DNA of 64,000 nt from Arthrobacter sp. DWC3 (lineage in GTDB: Bacteria > Actinomycetota > Actinomycetes > Actinomycetales > Micrococcaceae). Location of the stretch: the NCBI RefSeq assembly GCF_002929375.1, contig NZ_PJIP01000006.1, positions 1-64,000 on the forward strand. Reading direction: 5' to 3'. Positions within the stretch are counted from its first letter, which is position 1, and every line of letters starts with the position of its first letter. Positions 16,672-24,635 of this stretch are shown in pieces. The notes below the pieces were generated by a model. It made no database searches and was not told the origin of the DNA. It worked only from the letters and a program-made list of their open reading frames with translations. Position numbers and translations under genes: made by a program.

Positions 16672-18060
16672 TCAGGCCTCCTTCGCGAATTCTCGGGGTG
16701 CTTCGGGGACGGGTTCGTGGAAACGGGGATCGACCGGCCGGACCAGCAGGTTGGCGATGAAGCCCACGATCAGCAAGCCCACCATGGTGAGCAGCGCGGG
16801 CTGGTAGGCGCCGGCGGTCAGCTCCCCCGGCGTGCCCTGCGAGTCGAGGAACGCGTTGACGATCAGCGGGCCCGCGATGCCGGCCGCGGACCATGCGGTG
16901 AGCAGGCGGCCGTGGATGGCGCCGACCTGGTACGTCCCGAAGAGGTCGCGCAGGTAGGCGGGGACGGTGGCGAAACCGCCGCCGTAGAAGGAGATGATCA
17001 CGAAGGCCAGGACGACGAACAGCAGCGTGGTGGACGAGCCGGCCAGGGCGAGCACCGCGTAGAGCACGGCCCCGACTCCGAGGTAGACCATGTAGATGCG
17101 CTTGCGTCCGATGATGTCCGACGTCGTGGACCAGACGAACCGCCCGCCCATGTTGCCGATGGACAGCAGGCCCACGAAGCCGCCGGCCACCGCGACGGTG
17201 ACCGCCGTCGTGCCGTCCGCGCCGCGGAAGAAGTCCTGGATCATCGGCGAGGCCTGCTCGAGGATGCCGATGCCGGCCGTGACGTTGCAGAACAGGACCA
17301 CCCAGACGAGCCAGAACTGGCGGGTCTTGATCGCGTTGGCGGCGGACACGTTGTCGGTGGTGACGAGGGGCTTGGACTTCAGCTGCGACGGGTCGAAGCC
17401 GTCGGGCTTCCAGCCGTCGGCCGGCACCTTGATCGTGAGGGCGCCGAACATCATGTAGACGAAGTAGACGACGGCGAGGGTCAGGAACAGCTTCCCGACG
17501 GCGTCGCCGCTGGCCACCCAGCCCTCGGCTCCCGAATTCGGGTCGTACATGCGCAGCAGCTGCGTGGACAGCGGGCTCGCGATGAGGGCGCCGCCGCCGA
17601 AGCCCATGATGGCCATGCCGGTGGCGAGGCCCGGACGGTCGGGGAACCACTTGATCAGCGTGGACACCGGCGAGATGTAGCCGATGCCGAGGCCGATGCC
17701 GCCGACGAAGCCGTACCCGAGGTAGACGAGCCACAGCTGGTCGGTGAAGATGCCGAGCGCCCCGATCAGGAAGCCCGAGGTCCAGAACACGGCCGAGGTG
17801 GCCATCGCCTTGCGGGGTCCGTTGCGGTCCACCCAGGTGCCGAGCACGGCCGCGGACAGGCCGAGCATCACGATCGCGATCGAGAAGATGATGCCGATCT
17901 GGGTGAGGGTGGCCTCGAAGTGGGCCGTCAGCGCCGTCTTGTACACGCTGGTGGCGTACGCCTGCCCGATGCACAGGTGGACGGCGAGCGCTGCCGGCGG
18001 GATGAGCCAGCGGTTGTATCCCGGTGGTGCGATGGTGTTCTCACGGTCCAGCCAGCTCAT
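16672..18060 (-). CDS. OFA-family MFS transporter (oxalate/formate antiporter-like)
   Basis: A 462-residue, 12-helix major facilitator. Features of the OFA branch: GIIFSIAIVMLGLSAAVLG, then WVDRNGPRKAM (motif A), long periplasmic insertion PNSGAEGWVASGDAVGK near residue 200, and a central cytoplasmic loop at about 230-265. Probably carries a monocarboxylate; oxalate or formate is a family guess only. ATG 18060 has GGAGAGGG at five bases. Followed directly by a coupled 34-residue partner. Confidence 0.88.
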   Translation of the reverse strand: MSWLDRENTIAPPGYNRWLIPPAALAVHLCIGQAYATSVYKTALTAHFEATLTQIGIIFSIAIVMLGLSAAVLGTWVDRNGPRKAMATSAVFWTSGFLIGALGIFTDQLWLVYLGYGFVGGIGLGIGYISPVSTLIKWFPDRPGLATGMAIMGFGGGALIASPLSTQLLRMYDPNSGAEGWVASGDAVGKLFLTLAVVYFVYMMFGALTIKVPADGWKPDGFDPSQLKSKPLVTTDNVSAANAIKTRQFWLVWVVLFCNVTAGIGILEQASPMIQDFFRGADGTTAVTVAVAGGFVGLLSIGNMGGRFVWSTTSDIIGRKRIYMVYLGVGAVLYAVLALAGSSTTLLFVVLAFVIISFYGGGFATVPAYLRDLFGTYQVGAIHGRLLTAWSAAGIAGPLIVNAFLDSQGTPGELTAGAYQPALLTMVGLLIVGFIANLLVRPVDPRFHEPVPEAPREFAKEA

Positions 18061-18239
18061 CGGTGCCCTCTCCATAGCATGGGTGGCCGACCCCGGCCAT
18101 GGTTGATACAGGCAAGTATGCTGTGCGTCACACGGATCGGTCACTATTCCGCGGCAGGTGGTGGTTCCGGTGCGTCGGGTGGTAGTGGGCGGTACCTGGA
18201 TAGCCAGCCAGCTTAGTGTTTTCACCTACACTGACCCCT

Positions 18240-19565
18240 ATGGCCATCACTGAGCAGGTTCCCGACACCCGATTGAAGCGCGGCATCTCGGGCCCGCTGC
18301 TGTACCTCTTCATCCTCGGCGACGTCCTGGGCGCAGGCGTCTACGCGCTCGTCGGCGTGATCTCCGAGCAGGTGGGCGGCGCCATCTGGGTCCCCCTCAT
18401 GGTGGCCCTGGCTTTGGCCCTGCTGACCGCCGGGTCGTACGCCGAACTCGTCACGAAGTACCCGAAGGCCGGCGGCGCCGCGGTCTTCGCCGAACGCGCA
18501 TTCAGGAAGCCGTTCATCTCGTTCCTCGTCGGCTTCTGCATGCTCGCCGCCGGCGTGACGAGTGCCGCCGGCCTGGCCCAGGCCTTCGCGGGCGGGTACC
18601 TCACCACCTTCATCGACGTGCCGGCAGTCCCCGCGGCCCTGGTGTTCCTGGTCCTGCTGGCCCTGCTGAACATGCGCGGCATCAAGGAATCGGTCCGCAG
18701 CAACGTGGTCATGACCGTCATCGAGGTGTCGGGCTTGGTGCTGGTCATCGTCGTCGTGGGCATCTTCCTGGCCGGTGGCAACGGCGACCTCTCCCGCGTC
18801 ACCGAGTTCCCGCCCGGCGTGGGCGTGGCCACAGCGACGCTGTCCGCGTCCCTGATCGCCTACTACTCCTTCGTGGGCTTCGAGGTGTCGGCGAACGTCG
18901 CGGAGGAGGTCAAGGACGTCAGCCGCGTCTACCCGCGTGCCATCTTCGGCGCCCTCCTGACGGCCGGCGTCGTGTACCTGCTGATCGGCCTCGCATCGTC
19001 CGCGGCGCTCGCCCCCGAGCAGCTGGCCGGCTCGAGCTCCCCGCTGCTCGACGTCGTCGCGGCGACCGGCGCGGGCATCCCGACCTGGCTCTTCAGCCTC
19101 GTGGCCCTCATCGCCGTCGCCAACGGCGCGCTGCTCACCATGATCATGTCCAGTCGCCTGACCTACGGGATGGCGGAGCAGGGACTGTTCCCGTCCGTCT
19201 TCGACCGCGTGCTCCCCAACCGCCGCACCCCCTGGGTCGCGATCGTCGCCACCACCCTCGTGGCCATGGCGCTGACACTCACGGGAGGGCTCGAGTCCCT
19301 CTCGCAGACCGTCGTGCTGCTCCTGCTGTTCGTGTTCCTCAGCACCAACATCGCCGTGATCGTGCTGCGGAAGGACACGGTGGACCACCGGCACTTCCGC
19401 ATCCCCGTGATCTTCCCGTACCTCGCGATCGCGTCCTGCCTCCTGCTGCTGACGCAGCAGACCGGCGAGATCTGGCTCCGCGCCGGGATCCTCCTGGCCC
19501 TCGGGCTCGCCCTGTACGGGGTCCAGCACCTGGTGCGCAGCCGAACTGCCGGCGCTACCCGGTAG
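18240..19565 (+). CDS. APC-family amino acid permease
   Basis: A 441-residue polytopic protein with about 12 helices. TM1 has the unwound-helix signature LGDVLGAGVYALVG, and helix 6 has YYSFVGFEVSANVAEEVKD, both typical of APC transporters. Substrate is unknown (probably an amino acid or amine). TACACT lies seven bases before the ATG and there is no Shine-Dalgarno, so the transcript is probably leaderless. Divergent from the OFA transporter. Confidence 0.9.
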   Translation: MAITEQVPDTRLKRGISGPLLYLFILGDVLGAGVYALVGVISEQVGGAIWVPLMVALALALLTAGSYAELVTKYPKAGGAAVFAERAFRKPFISFLVGFCMLAAGVTSAAGLAQAFAGGYLTTFIDVPAVPAALVFLVLLALLNMRGIKESVRSNVVMTVIEVSGLVLVIVVVGIFLAGGNGDLSRVTEFPPGVGVATATLSASLIAYYSFVGFEVSANVAEEVKDVSRVYPRAIFGALLTAGVVYLLIGLASSAALAPEQLAGSSSPLLDVVAATGAGIPTWLFSLVALIAVANGALLTMIMSSRLTYGMAEQGLFPSVFDRVLPNRRTPWVAIVATTLVAMALTLTGGLESLSQTVVLLLLFVFLSTNIAVIVLRKDTVDHRHFRIPVIFPYLAIASCLLLLTQQTGEIWLRAGILLALGLALYGVQHLVRSRTAGATR

Positions 19566-19591
19566 TCCACGCGGCAGCCGTGGCCCTACCG
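19560..19591. terminator. Bidirectional hairpin across convergent stops
   Basis: CGGTAG (19560-19565) pairs with CTACCG (19586-19591) and CCACG (19567-19571) with CGTGG (19579-19583), giving an 11-bp stem with small bulges. It includes the stop codons of both the permease and the small HTH gene. Confidence 0.5.
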
Positions 19592-19786
19592 CTTGCCGTA
19601 CTTGCGGTGCACCGCCTGCTTGCTCACGCCCAGGCTCTGCGCGATGGCCTCCCAGGACAGGCCGGCCTGGCGCGCACTGCGCACGAGGCCGGCCTCGGCC
19701 CTGCCCACCTCCCGGTGCAGTTCGGCGATCGCCTGCAGGGATTCCGCAGGCCCCTTCCCGTCCATCGAGCCGACGAGTGTCTTCAT
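19586..19786 (-). CDS. Small HTH DNA-binding protein
   Basis: A 66-residue protein: an N-terminal helix, then a helix-turn-helix of sigma-70 region-4/Lsr2-like simplicity (RSARQAGLSWEAIAQSLGVS, then KQAVHRKYGKR). ATG 19786 has GGAGGTGGAG just upstream; a second ATG at 19801 would add five residues and begin exactly at the edge of the palindrome at 19801-19822. The basic C-terminus fits DNA contact. I infer autoregulation through that palindrome. Confidence 0.75.
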   Translation of the reverse strand: MKTLVGSMDGKGPAESLQAIAELHREVGRAEAGLVRSARQAGLSWEAIAQSLGVSKQAVHRKYGKR

Positions 19787-19800
19787 GCGCTCCACCTCCA

Positions 19801-19822
19801 TGCGTCAACATTAGTTGACGCA
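19801..19822. promoter_or_regulatory. Perfect 22-bp palindromic operator
   Basis: TGCGTCAAC (19801-19809), ATTA, GTTGACGCA (19814-19822): nine-base perfect arms with a four-base spacer. On the minus strand, TAATGT inside it can serve as the -10 of the small HTH gene, so a bound protein would block transcription. No other gene starts nearby on the plus strand. Confidence 0.6.
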
Positions 19823-19847
19823 TGGAGCCCCGGCAAGAGCGGTGCGC

Positions 19848-20390
19848 TCACCAGGAATGCGGGGCGGGCCTGCGCGTACTCGGGAGCGTGTTGTTGAGGC
19901 GCCACTCGTGGATCCACTCCGGCAGCACCAGATCCTCCGGCGGCGCACCGAAGGCCGCGATGATGTCCTCGTTGCTGACCGGACCCTTGCTGGAGACGAG
20001 TCGCGTGGCGATCACGGCCCGCGCGTAGATCTCGCCGTCGGCCACGGCCCGCTGCTCGAAGTAGATGGCGCGCTCGTCGAGGCCGAGGATGCGGGTCTCG
20101 ACGGAGTACCGCTGGCCGAGCTGCAGCGACTTGCGGAAGCTGATCGTCTCCCCCGCCGCGACGGGACTCCACCTGCGCGCACGCATCATCCGCCAGACAC
20201 CGCTGCGGACCATGAGGTCGAAGCGTCCGAGGTCGAACACCGAGAAGTACATGCCGTTGTTCATGTGCATCGCGATGTCGATGTCCGTCAGGAGGACCCG
20301 CAGGGGGATACTGCCGGGATCCCAGATACCGAGGGCGGAGCGCCTGCCGGAGACGAACAGTTGCAGCATCGTGCGGAAGATCAGGTGCAT
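19848..20390 (-). CDS. Acyl-CoA thioesterase (4HBT/THEM6-like)
   Basis: A 180-residue hot-dog-fold protein. The LTDIDIAMHMNNGMYFSVFD segment near residues 34-53 is the usual D-x-x-x-H-x-N-N signature of 4-hydroxybenzoyl-CoA-type thioesterases; the rest (GETISFRKSLQLGQ, then ILGLDERAIYFEQ) fits the THEM6 subgroup. Likely hydrolyses acyl-CoA. A perfect 20-bp palindrome lies between -7 and -27 from the ATG, suggesting repression by a fatty-acid or acyl-CoA responsive regulator (inference). Confidence 0.85.
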   Translation of the reverse strand: MHLIFRTMLQLFVSGRRSALGIWDPGSIPLRVLLTDIDIAMHMNNGMYFSVFDLGRFDLMVRSGVWRMMRARRWSPVAAGETISFRKSLQLGQRYSVETRILGLDERAIYFEQRAVADGEIYARAVIATRLVSSKGPVSNEDIIAAFGAPPEDLVLPEWIHEWRLNNTLPSTRRPAPHSW

Positions 20391-20396
20391 GCCGCT

Positions 20397-20416
20397 ATGT
20401 TACTCACCAGTAACAT
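20397..20416. promoter_or_regulatory. Perfect 20-bp palindromic operator
   Basis: ATGTTACT (20397-20404), CACC, AGTAACAT (20409-20416): perfect eight-base arms. It ends six bases before the thioesterase ATG and lies 115 bases upstream of the divergent reductase. The TTACT-N4-AGTAA form resembles operators of TetR-type repressors; the cognate protein is not evident in the window. Confidence 0.6.
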
Positions 20417-20531
20417 GACCGCCATCGGATTCGCCCACCCCATAGCAGCTGAAACGGAATAATTCCTCCGCTTAGCCTGTTGCCGCCAGCAGGACAATCC
20501 ACCGGGAACCGATCCAGCATCAGGAGCAGTC

Positions 20532-21533
20532 ATGACCACCAGTACCCAGATCCAGCTCGGCGCCCGCCCCGTCGGCACTCCGACCTCCGAGGACTTCGCC
20601 ACGGTGGAGGTGGAGCTCCCCGCGCTCGGGGACGACGAGGTGCGCGTCCGCAACGAGTACGTGTCCGTGGACCCCTACATGCGCGGCCGCATGAGCGAGT
20701 CGAAGTCCTACATCCCGCCGTTCGGGCTGGGCGAGACCATGACGGGCGGCGCAGTGGGCCGGGTCGTCGAGTCGACCGCGGACAGCCTTCCCGTGGGCAG
20801 CGCCGTGCTCCACAGTCACGGCTGGCGCGATCTCGCGCAGGGGCCCGCGGGTCACTTCTCGGCCCTGCCGGAGACGGACCTGCCCCTGTCCGTGTTCCTC
20901 GGAGCGGCCGGCATGACGGGGCTCACCGCCTACGCGGGCCTGAAGCGCGTGGCCGCACTGCAGGAGGGGGACGTCGTCTTCATCTCCGGGGCGGCCGGCG
21001 CCGTCGGCTCCATCGCGGGGCAGGTGGCGCGCAGGCTCGGCGCGTCACGGGTCATCGGTTCCGCCGGGTCGGACCGGAAGGTGGCACTGCTCAAGGAGAA
21101 GTACGGCTACGACGAGGCGTTCAACTACAAGGACGCCCCCGTCCGGAAGCAGCTGCGGGACATCACACCCGACGGCATCGACGTCTACTTCGACAACGTG
21201 GGCGGGGACCACCTCGAGGCGGCCCTGGACCGCCTCAAGCGCGGCGGCCGTGCGGCACTCTGCGGCGCGATCTCCCAGTACAACGCCACGGAGCCCACCC
21301 CGGGCCCCGACAACCTGGCCAACCTCGTGAAGAACTCCCTCAAGCTCGAGGGGTTCATCGTCGGCCAGCACCAGGACCTGCAGGGCGAGTTCGCCGAGAA
21401 GATGACGGGCTGGCTCGCCGACGGCAGCGTGGTGTTCGACGAGACCGTCGTGGACGGCATCCGGAATTCAGTCCAGGCCTTCCTGGACATGATGAACGGC
21501 GCCAATACGGGCAAGATGCTCGTCCGCCCCTGA
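20532..21533 (+). CDS. NADP-dependent oxidoreductase, CurA/leukotriene-B4 reductase type
   Basis: A 333-residue zinc-free medium-chain reductase. YVSVDPYMRGRM near residue 48 and FLGAAGMTGLTAYAGL near 120 are hallmarks of the CurA/prostaglandin-reductase branch; the nucleotide fold is ISGAAGAVGSIAGQVARRLG (about 152-171). It probably reduces alpha,beta-unsaturated ketones or aldehydes with NADPH. CAGGAGCAGTC precedes the ATG. Monocistronic, followed by a hairpin. Confidence 0.92.
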   Translation: MTTSTQIQLGARPVGTPTSEDFATVEVELPALGDDEVRVRNEYVSVDPYMRGRMSESKSYIPPFGLGETMTGGAVGRVVESTADSLPVGSAVLHSHGWRDLAQGPAGHFSALPETDLPLSVFLGAAGMTGLTAYAGLKRVAALQEGDVVFISGAAGAVGSIAGQVARRLGASRVIGSAGSDRKVALLKEKYGYDEAFNYKDAPVRKQLRDITPDGIDVYFDNVGGDHLEAALDRLKRGGRAALCGAISQYNATEPTPGPDNLANLVKNSLKLEGFIVGQHQDLQGEFAEKMTGWLADGSVVFDETVVDGIRNSVQAFLDMMNGANTGKMLVRP

Positions 21534-21553
21534 ACCCGGGTCCACATGCAGCA

Positions 21554-21585
21554 GGGACTGCCGCCGGTTCCCCGGCTGCAGTCCC
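21554..21585. terminator. Hairpin terminator between convergent genes
   Basis: GGGACTGC (21554-21561) pairs with GCAGTCCC (21578-21585), with an inner CCGG/CCGG pair. It lies between the reductase stop and the minus-strand GNAT gene stop. Confidence 0.6.
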
Positions 21586-21623
21586 CGCAGCGACATCCCG
21601 ACGGCGATGGCGACCGGTAGGCG

Positions 21624-22256
21624 CTAGTCGTTCTCGGCCGCGCGCAGTGTCGCCTCGAGCCGCTTGCGCTGATCGACCGGCAGGAGAGCACGGTACTGCG
21701 GGAATTCCGTGAGGAACTCGCGGACGCGCGGGCAGTAGGGGACGACGGCGATGCGGCGCTTGTGCGCGTTGAGCAGGACCTGGCGGATGAGGGCCGGCTC
21801 GACGTCGACGGCGTCGAAGCGCGGGTCGACGACGGCCTGGATCAGGACCGCGTGAGCGCCCTTCATCTCGTACTTCACGTGACCGACCATCGTGCCGTCG
21901 CTGAACAGCTCGAACCGGGCGAACAGGGAGTTGTCCCTGAATCCGCTGCGGGTCCTCACGGGAGCGGAGCGGACCTCCGCCTGCACCTCACGCCGCTCGA
22001 TCTCCTCGACCAGCAGTTCGTAGTGGTGCACGGCCTCCATCGGCGGGAAATCCCGGTCGAGCAGGCGGTAGGTCTGGTTGCACAGGACGCGCAGCTGGCG
22101 CGTCGAGACGACGGTCAGGTCCTCGGGGAATTCGGCGTCCTCCGTGCGAGGGAGGGGGGTCGGCGAGAGTCGGGGGACAGTGCCCCACCCCGCCTGGTCC
22201 GCGTCAGTCGGCTGCGCGGACTGGGGACGGTAATCGGCGAAAGAGGTTGTTTCCAT
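21624..22256 (-). CDS. GNAT-like acyltransferase-fold protein, paralogue A
   Basis: A 210-residue protein. Residues ~45-95 form a helical module (EDLTVVSTRQLRVLCNQTYR, then LLVEEIERRE). Residues ~105-190 resemble a compact YjdJ-type GNAT fold (FELFSDGTMVGHVKYEM, then VDPRFDAVDVEPALIRQVL, then RIAVVPYCPRVREFL), where the late Tyr-Cys region aligns with the CoA-binding C-terminus. The paralogue at 36314-37000 matches along its whole length. The ATG at 22256 has GGAG at seven bases. Biochemical role unknown. Confidence 0.72.
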   Translation of the reverse strand: METTSFADYRPQSAQPTDADQAGWGTVPRLSPTPLPRTEDAEFPEDLTVVSTRQLRVLCNQTYRLLDRDFPPMEAVHHYELLVEEIERREVQAEVRSAPVRTRSGFRDNSLFARFELFSDGTMVGHVKYEMKGAHAVLIQAVVDPRFDAVDVEPALIRQVLLNAHKRRIAVVPYCPRVREFLTEFPQYRALLPVDQRKRLEATLRAAEND

Positions 22257-22307
22257 GGTCAGCTCCACGATGGTGGTTTGATGGCCCGCTGCTAGGCCCT
22301 GCCCGAA

Positions 22308-22350
22308 ACTATAGGCGCATTCTTTCCCGATGGGAAATTAAGTACCCTTA
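22308..22350. promoter_or_regulatory. Promoter region with two palindromes
   Basis: On the minus strand TATAGT (22308-22313) is a good -10 for the GNAT gene. Upstream of it lie TTTCCC-GAT-GGGAAA (22323-22337) and TAAG-TACC-CTTA (22339-22350). Both are AT-richer than the surroundings and placed where a regulator would touch the -35 area. Confidence 0.4.
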
Positions 22351-22501
22351 CTATATCCCGGATGGCGAGATTCCGGGAACCCGTGCGGCTTGAACAAATC
22401 TTGATGCTGTGCGCGGCACGGCTTGACGGCGGCTGGTCTACCGTGGCTGGAACACCCCTGCGGTCGGCGCCCGGGTGATCCTGCACCCGAGGGAGCCTGC
22501 T

Positions 22502-22801
22502 TTGCAGTTCCAGACCGCCAGCACGGCCATGACGGCGTCGTCCCTGACCCTCGGCGAGGTGTACCTGCACTACCTCAACTCCGGTGGCTTCTTCGACGAG
22601 CTGGAGATGGACGCCTACCTCCACGGGCTCATCCCCCTCACGCGCGGGGAACGCGACTGCATCGCGGGCGCCGTCAACGAGCTGATCGACGATCTGCTCG
22701 CGAGCGGCTCCACGGGGCACCCGCCCCGCGCCACGTACAGCGGCACGCCCGCGGCCCACCCCGTGTGGCTGGACATCCACCCCCGCGGGCTCGTCGGCTA
22801 G
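22502..22801 (+). CDS. Small protein, stand-alone copy of the GAF-protein N-terminal domain
   Basis: A 99-residue protein whose core (LTLGEVYLHYLNSGGFFDEL, then MDAYLHGLIPLTRGERDCIA, then GAVNELIDD) aligns with residues 15-75 of the GAF protein at 13887-14756. The C-terminal HPPRATYSGTPAAHPVWLDI tail also has a counterpart there (HYSTDD). TTG 22502 is preferred because GAGGGAG lies six bases ahead; an ATG at 22529 is an alternative. No function is known to me. Confidence 0.65.
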   Translation: MQFQTASTAMTASSLTLGEVYLHYLNSGGFFDELEMDAYLHGLIPLTRGERDCIAGAVNELIDDLLASGSTGHPPRATYSGTPAAHPVWLDIHPRGLVG

Positions 22802-22887
22802 CTGCGTCCGGCACCGGTTCGGTTGACGCCGCGGGCGCCGGCGGGAAAGGCTGAAGGGGACACCGTCCCCCGATCAGGAGTTCCCTC

Positions 22888-23715
22888 ATGGCACCGGCCC
22901 CCACCGTCCAGCTGCGCAGCGGCGCCCACCTCCCCCTCCTGGGGCTCGGAACCTGGCCGCTCGACGACGCCGCGGCCGCGGACACCGTGGATCTCGCGAT
23001 CCGCACCGGCTACCGGCTGATCGACACCGCCGAGAACTACCGCAACGAGAAGGGCGTGGGCGAAGGGATCCGCCGCTCCGGCGTGCCCCGCGAGGAACTG
23101 TTCGTCACCACCAAGTTCAACAGCGAACATCACAGCAGGGACGGCGTCCGGCGCGCCTTCGAGGCGAGCACCCGGCTGCTGGGCCTCGACTACATCGACC
23201 TCCTGCTCGTCCACTGGCCCAACCCGGGCCAGGGCCGCCACGTGGAGGCCGTGCAGGGCATCGCCGCACTGCTGGAGGAAGGGCTCGTCCGCGCGGTGGG
23301 CACCTCCAACTACAAGCCGGCCCACCTGCAGCAGGTCATCGACGCCGGGGTCGTCCCCGATGTGAACCAGATCCAGCTCGACCCCCGGCGGCCCCGGATC
23401 GAGGAACGCGCCTTCCACAACGAGCACGGCATCGTGACCGAGTCCTGGAGCCCGCTGGGCCAGGGCGGCGGGCTCCTCGAGGAGCCCGGACTGGTGGCGA
23501 TCGCCGAGGCGCACGGCCGCACACCGGCCCAGGTGGTGCTGCGCTGGCACGTGCAGCAGGGCATGGTCGCCATCCCGAAGTCCTCCGACCCCCGGCGCCT
23601 GGCGGAGAACCTCGACGTCTTCGACTTCGAGCTCTCGGGCGAGGAACTCGCCCGCCTCTACATCCTGGACACCGGCGACGCGGAGATCGTGGACTCGGAC
23701 GACTTCGGGCACTGA
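22888..23715 (+). CDS. Aldo/keto reductase
   Basis: A 275-residue AKR5-like NADPH oxidoreductase. The catalytic tetrad is visible: Asp and Tyr in IDTAENYRNE, Lys in VTTKFN, His in LLVHWPNP. The cofactor loop IPKSSDPRRLAENL near residue 233 is typical of NADPH users. Substrate is a small aldehyde or ketone, unspecified. Confidence 0.93.
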   Translation: MAPAPTVQLRSGAHLPLLGLGTWPLDDAAAADTVDLAIRTGYRLIDTAENYRNEKGVGEGIRRSGVPREELFVTTKFNSEHHSRDGVRRAFEASTRLLGLDYIDLLLVHWPNPGQGRHVEAVQGIAALLEEGLVRAVGTSNYKPAHLQQVIDAGVVPDVNQIQLDPRRPRIEERAFHNEHGIVTESWSPLGQGGGLLEEPGLVAIAEAHGRTPAQVVLRWHVQQGMVAIPKSSDPRRLAENLDVFDFELSGEELARLYILDTGDAEIVDSDDFGH

Positions 23716-23742
23716 CGGGGCCGGTGGCCCTCGGTCCCCGTC
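23714..23742 (+). terminator. Hairpin after aldo/keto reductase
   Basis: GACGGGG (23714-23720) pairs with CCCCGTC (23736-23742) right at the stop codon. Confidence 0.4.
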
Positions 23743-23832
23743 GGGGCCAGGGCCCGTTCGGGCATATCCTTGCCGGGGGCGCCCTCCCACCGGGCCGCGG
23801 CACGCCCTCCCCGGATGAGAGGACCACCCCGC

Positions 23833-24609
23833 TTGCTCGAGATCGCTGTGATCCTCGTCGCCGGTTTCTGGGCAGGCATGATCAACGTCGTGGTGGGCTC
23901 CGGGACCCTCGTGACCTTCCCGACCCTCCTGCTGTTCGGCTACCCGCCGATCGTCGCCAACATCTCGAACAACATCGGGCTCGTGGGGGGCGGACTGTCC
24001 GGCTCGTGGGGGTACCGTCGCGAGATCGCCGCCAACAGGCGGCTCCTCCTGAGACTCCTGCCGCTGTCGGTCCTCGGCGGACTGGTCGGCGCACTGTTGC
24101 TGCTCGTGCTGCCGGCGGAGGCCTTCCAGGCGATCGTGCCCGTACTCATCATCATCGGCCTCGCCATGGTGGCGCTGGCCCCGCGGGTGCAGCGCGCGGC
24201 CGCCGCGAAGGCGGGCGACGCCGCCCCCGATGCCGTGCCCTCCCGGCGCCGCTCGCTGCTCCTGCTCGCCGGTATCGGCATCCTCGGGATCTACGGCGGC
24301 TACTTCGGCGCGGCACAGGGCATCCTCATCGTGGGCCTGATGAGCATGGTCACCATCGAGAGCCTCCAGCGCATCAACGCCATCAAGAACGTGCTGACCA
24401 CCGCCGTTAACGGCGTCGCGACCATCACGTTCATGGTGTTCGCGTGGAGCTCCATCAACTGGGCGCTGGTACTCATCATCGCCGTCGGGGCCACCCTCGG
24501 CGGGTTCCTCGGTGCCCGCGTGGGCCGGCGGCTCTCGCCCCTCGCGCTGCGTGCCACCATCCTCGTCATCGGCACCGCCGCGCTGATCCGCATCGTGTTC
24601 TTCAGCTGA
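23833..24609 (+). CDS. TauE/SafE-family sulfite/organosulfonate exporter
   Basis: A 258-residue membrane protein with eight predicted helices in two repeats. The GFWAGMINVVVGSGTLVTFP motif in helix 1 and YGGYFGAAQGILIVG in helix 5 are the twin TauE signatures. It probably exports sulfite or a small sulfonate. TTG 23833 is selected because MLEIAVILVAGF starts helix 1 directly and GAGAGGA lies upstream; ATG 23815 adds six residues but lacks a ribosome site. Confidence 0.85.
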   Translation: MLEIAVILVAGFWAGMINVVVGSGTLVTFPTLLLFGYPPIVANISNNIGLVGGGLSGSWGYRREIAANRRLLLRLLPLSVLGGLVGALLLLVLPAEAFQAIVPVLIIIGLAMVALAPRVQRAAAAKAGDAAPDAVPSRRRSLLLLAGIGILGIYGGYFGAAQGILIVGLMSMVTIESLQRINAIKNVLTTAVNGVATITFMVFAWSSINWALVLIIAVGATLGGFLGARVGRRLSPLALRATILVIGTAALIRIVFFS

Positions 24610-24635
24610 CCACCCACCACCAACCAGGACTCCCC

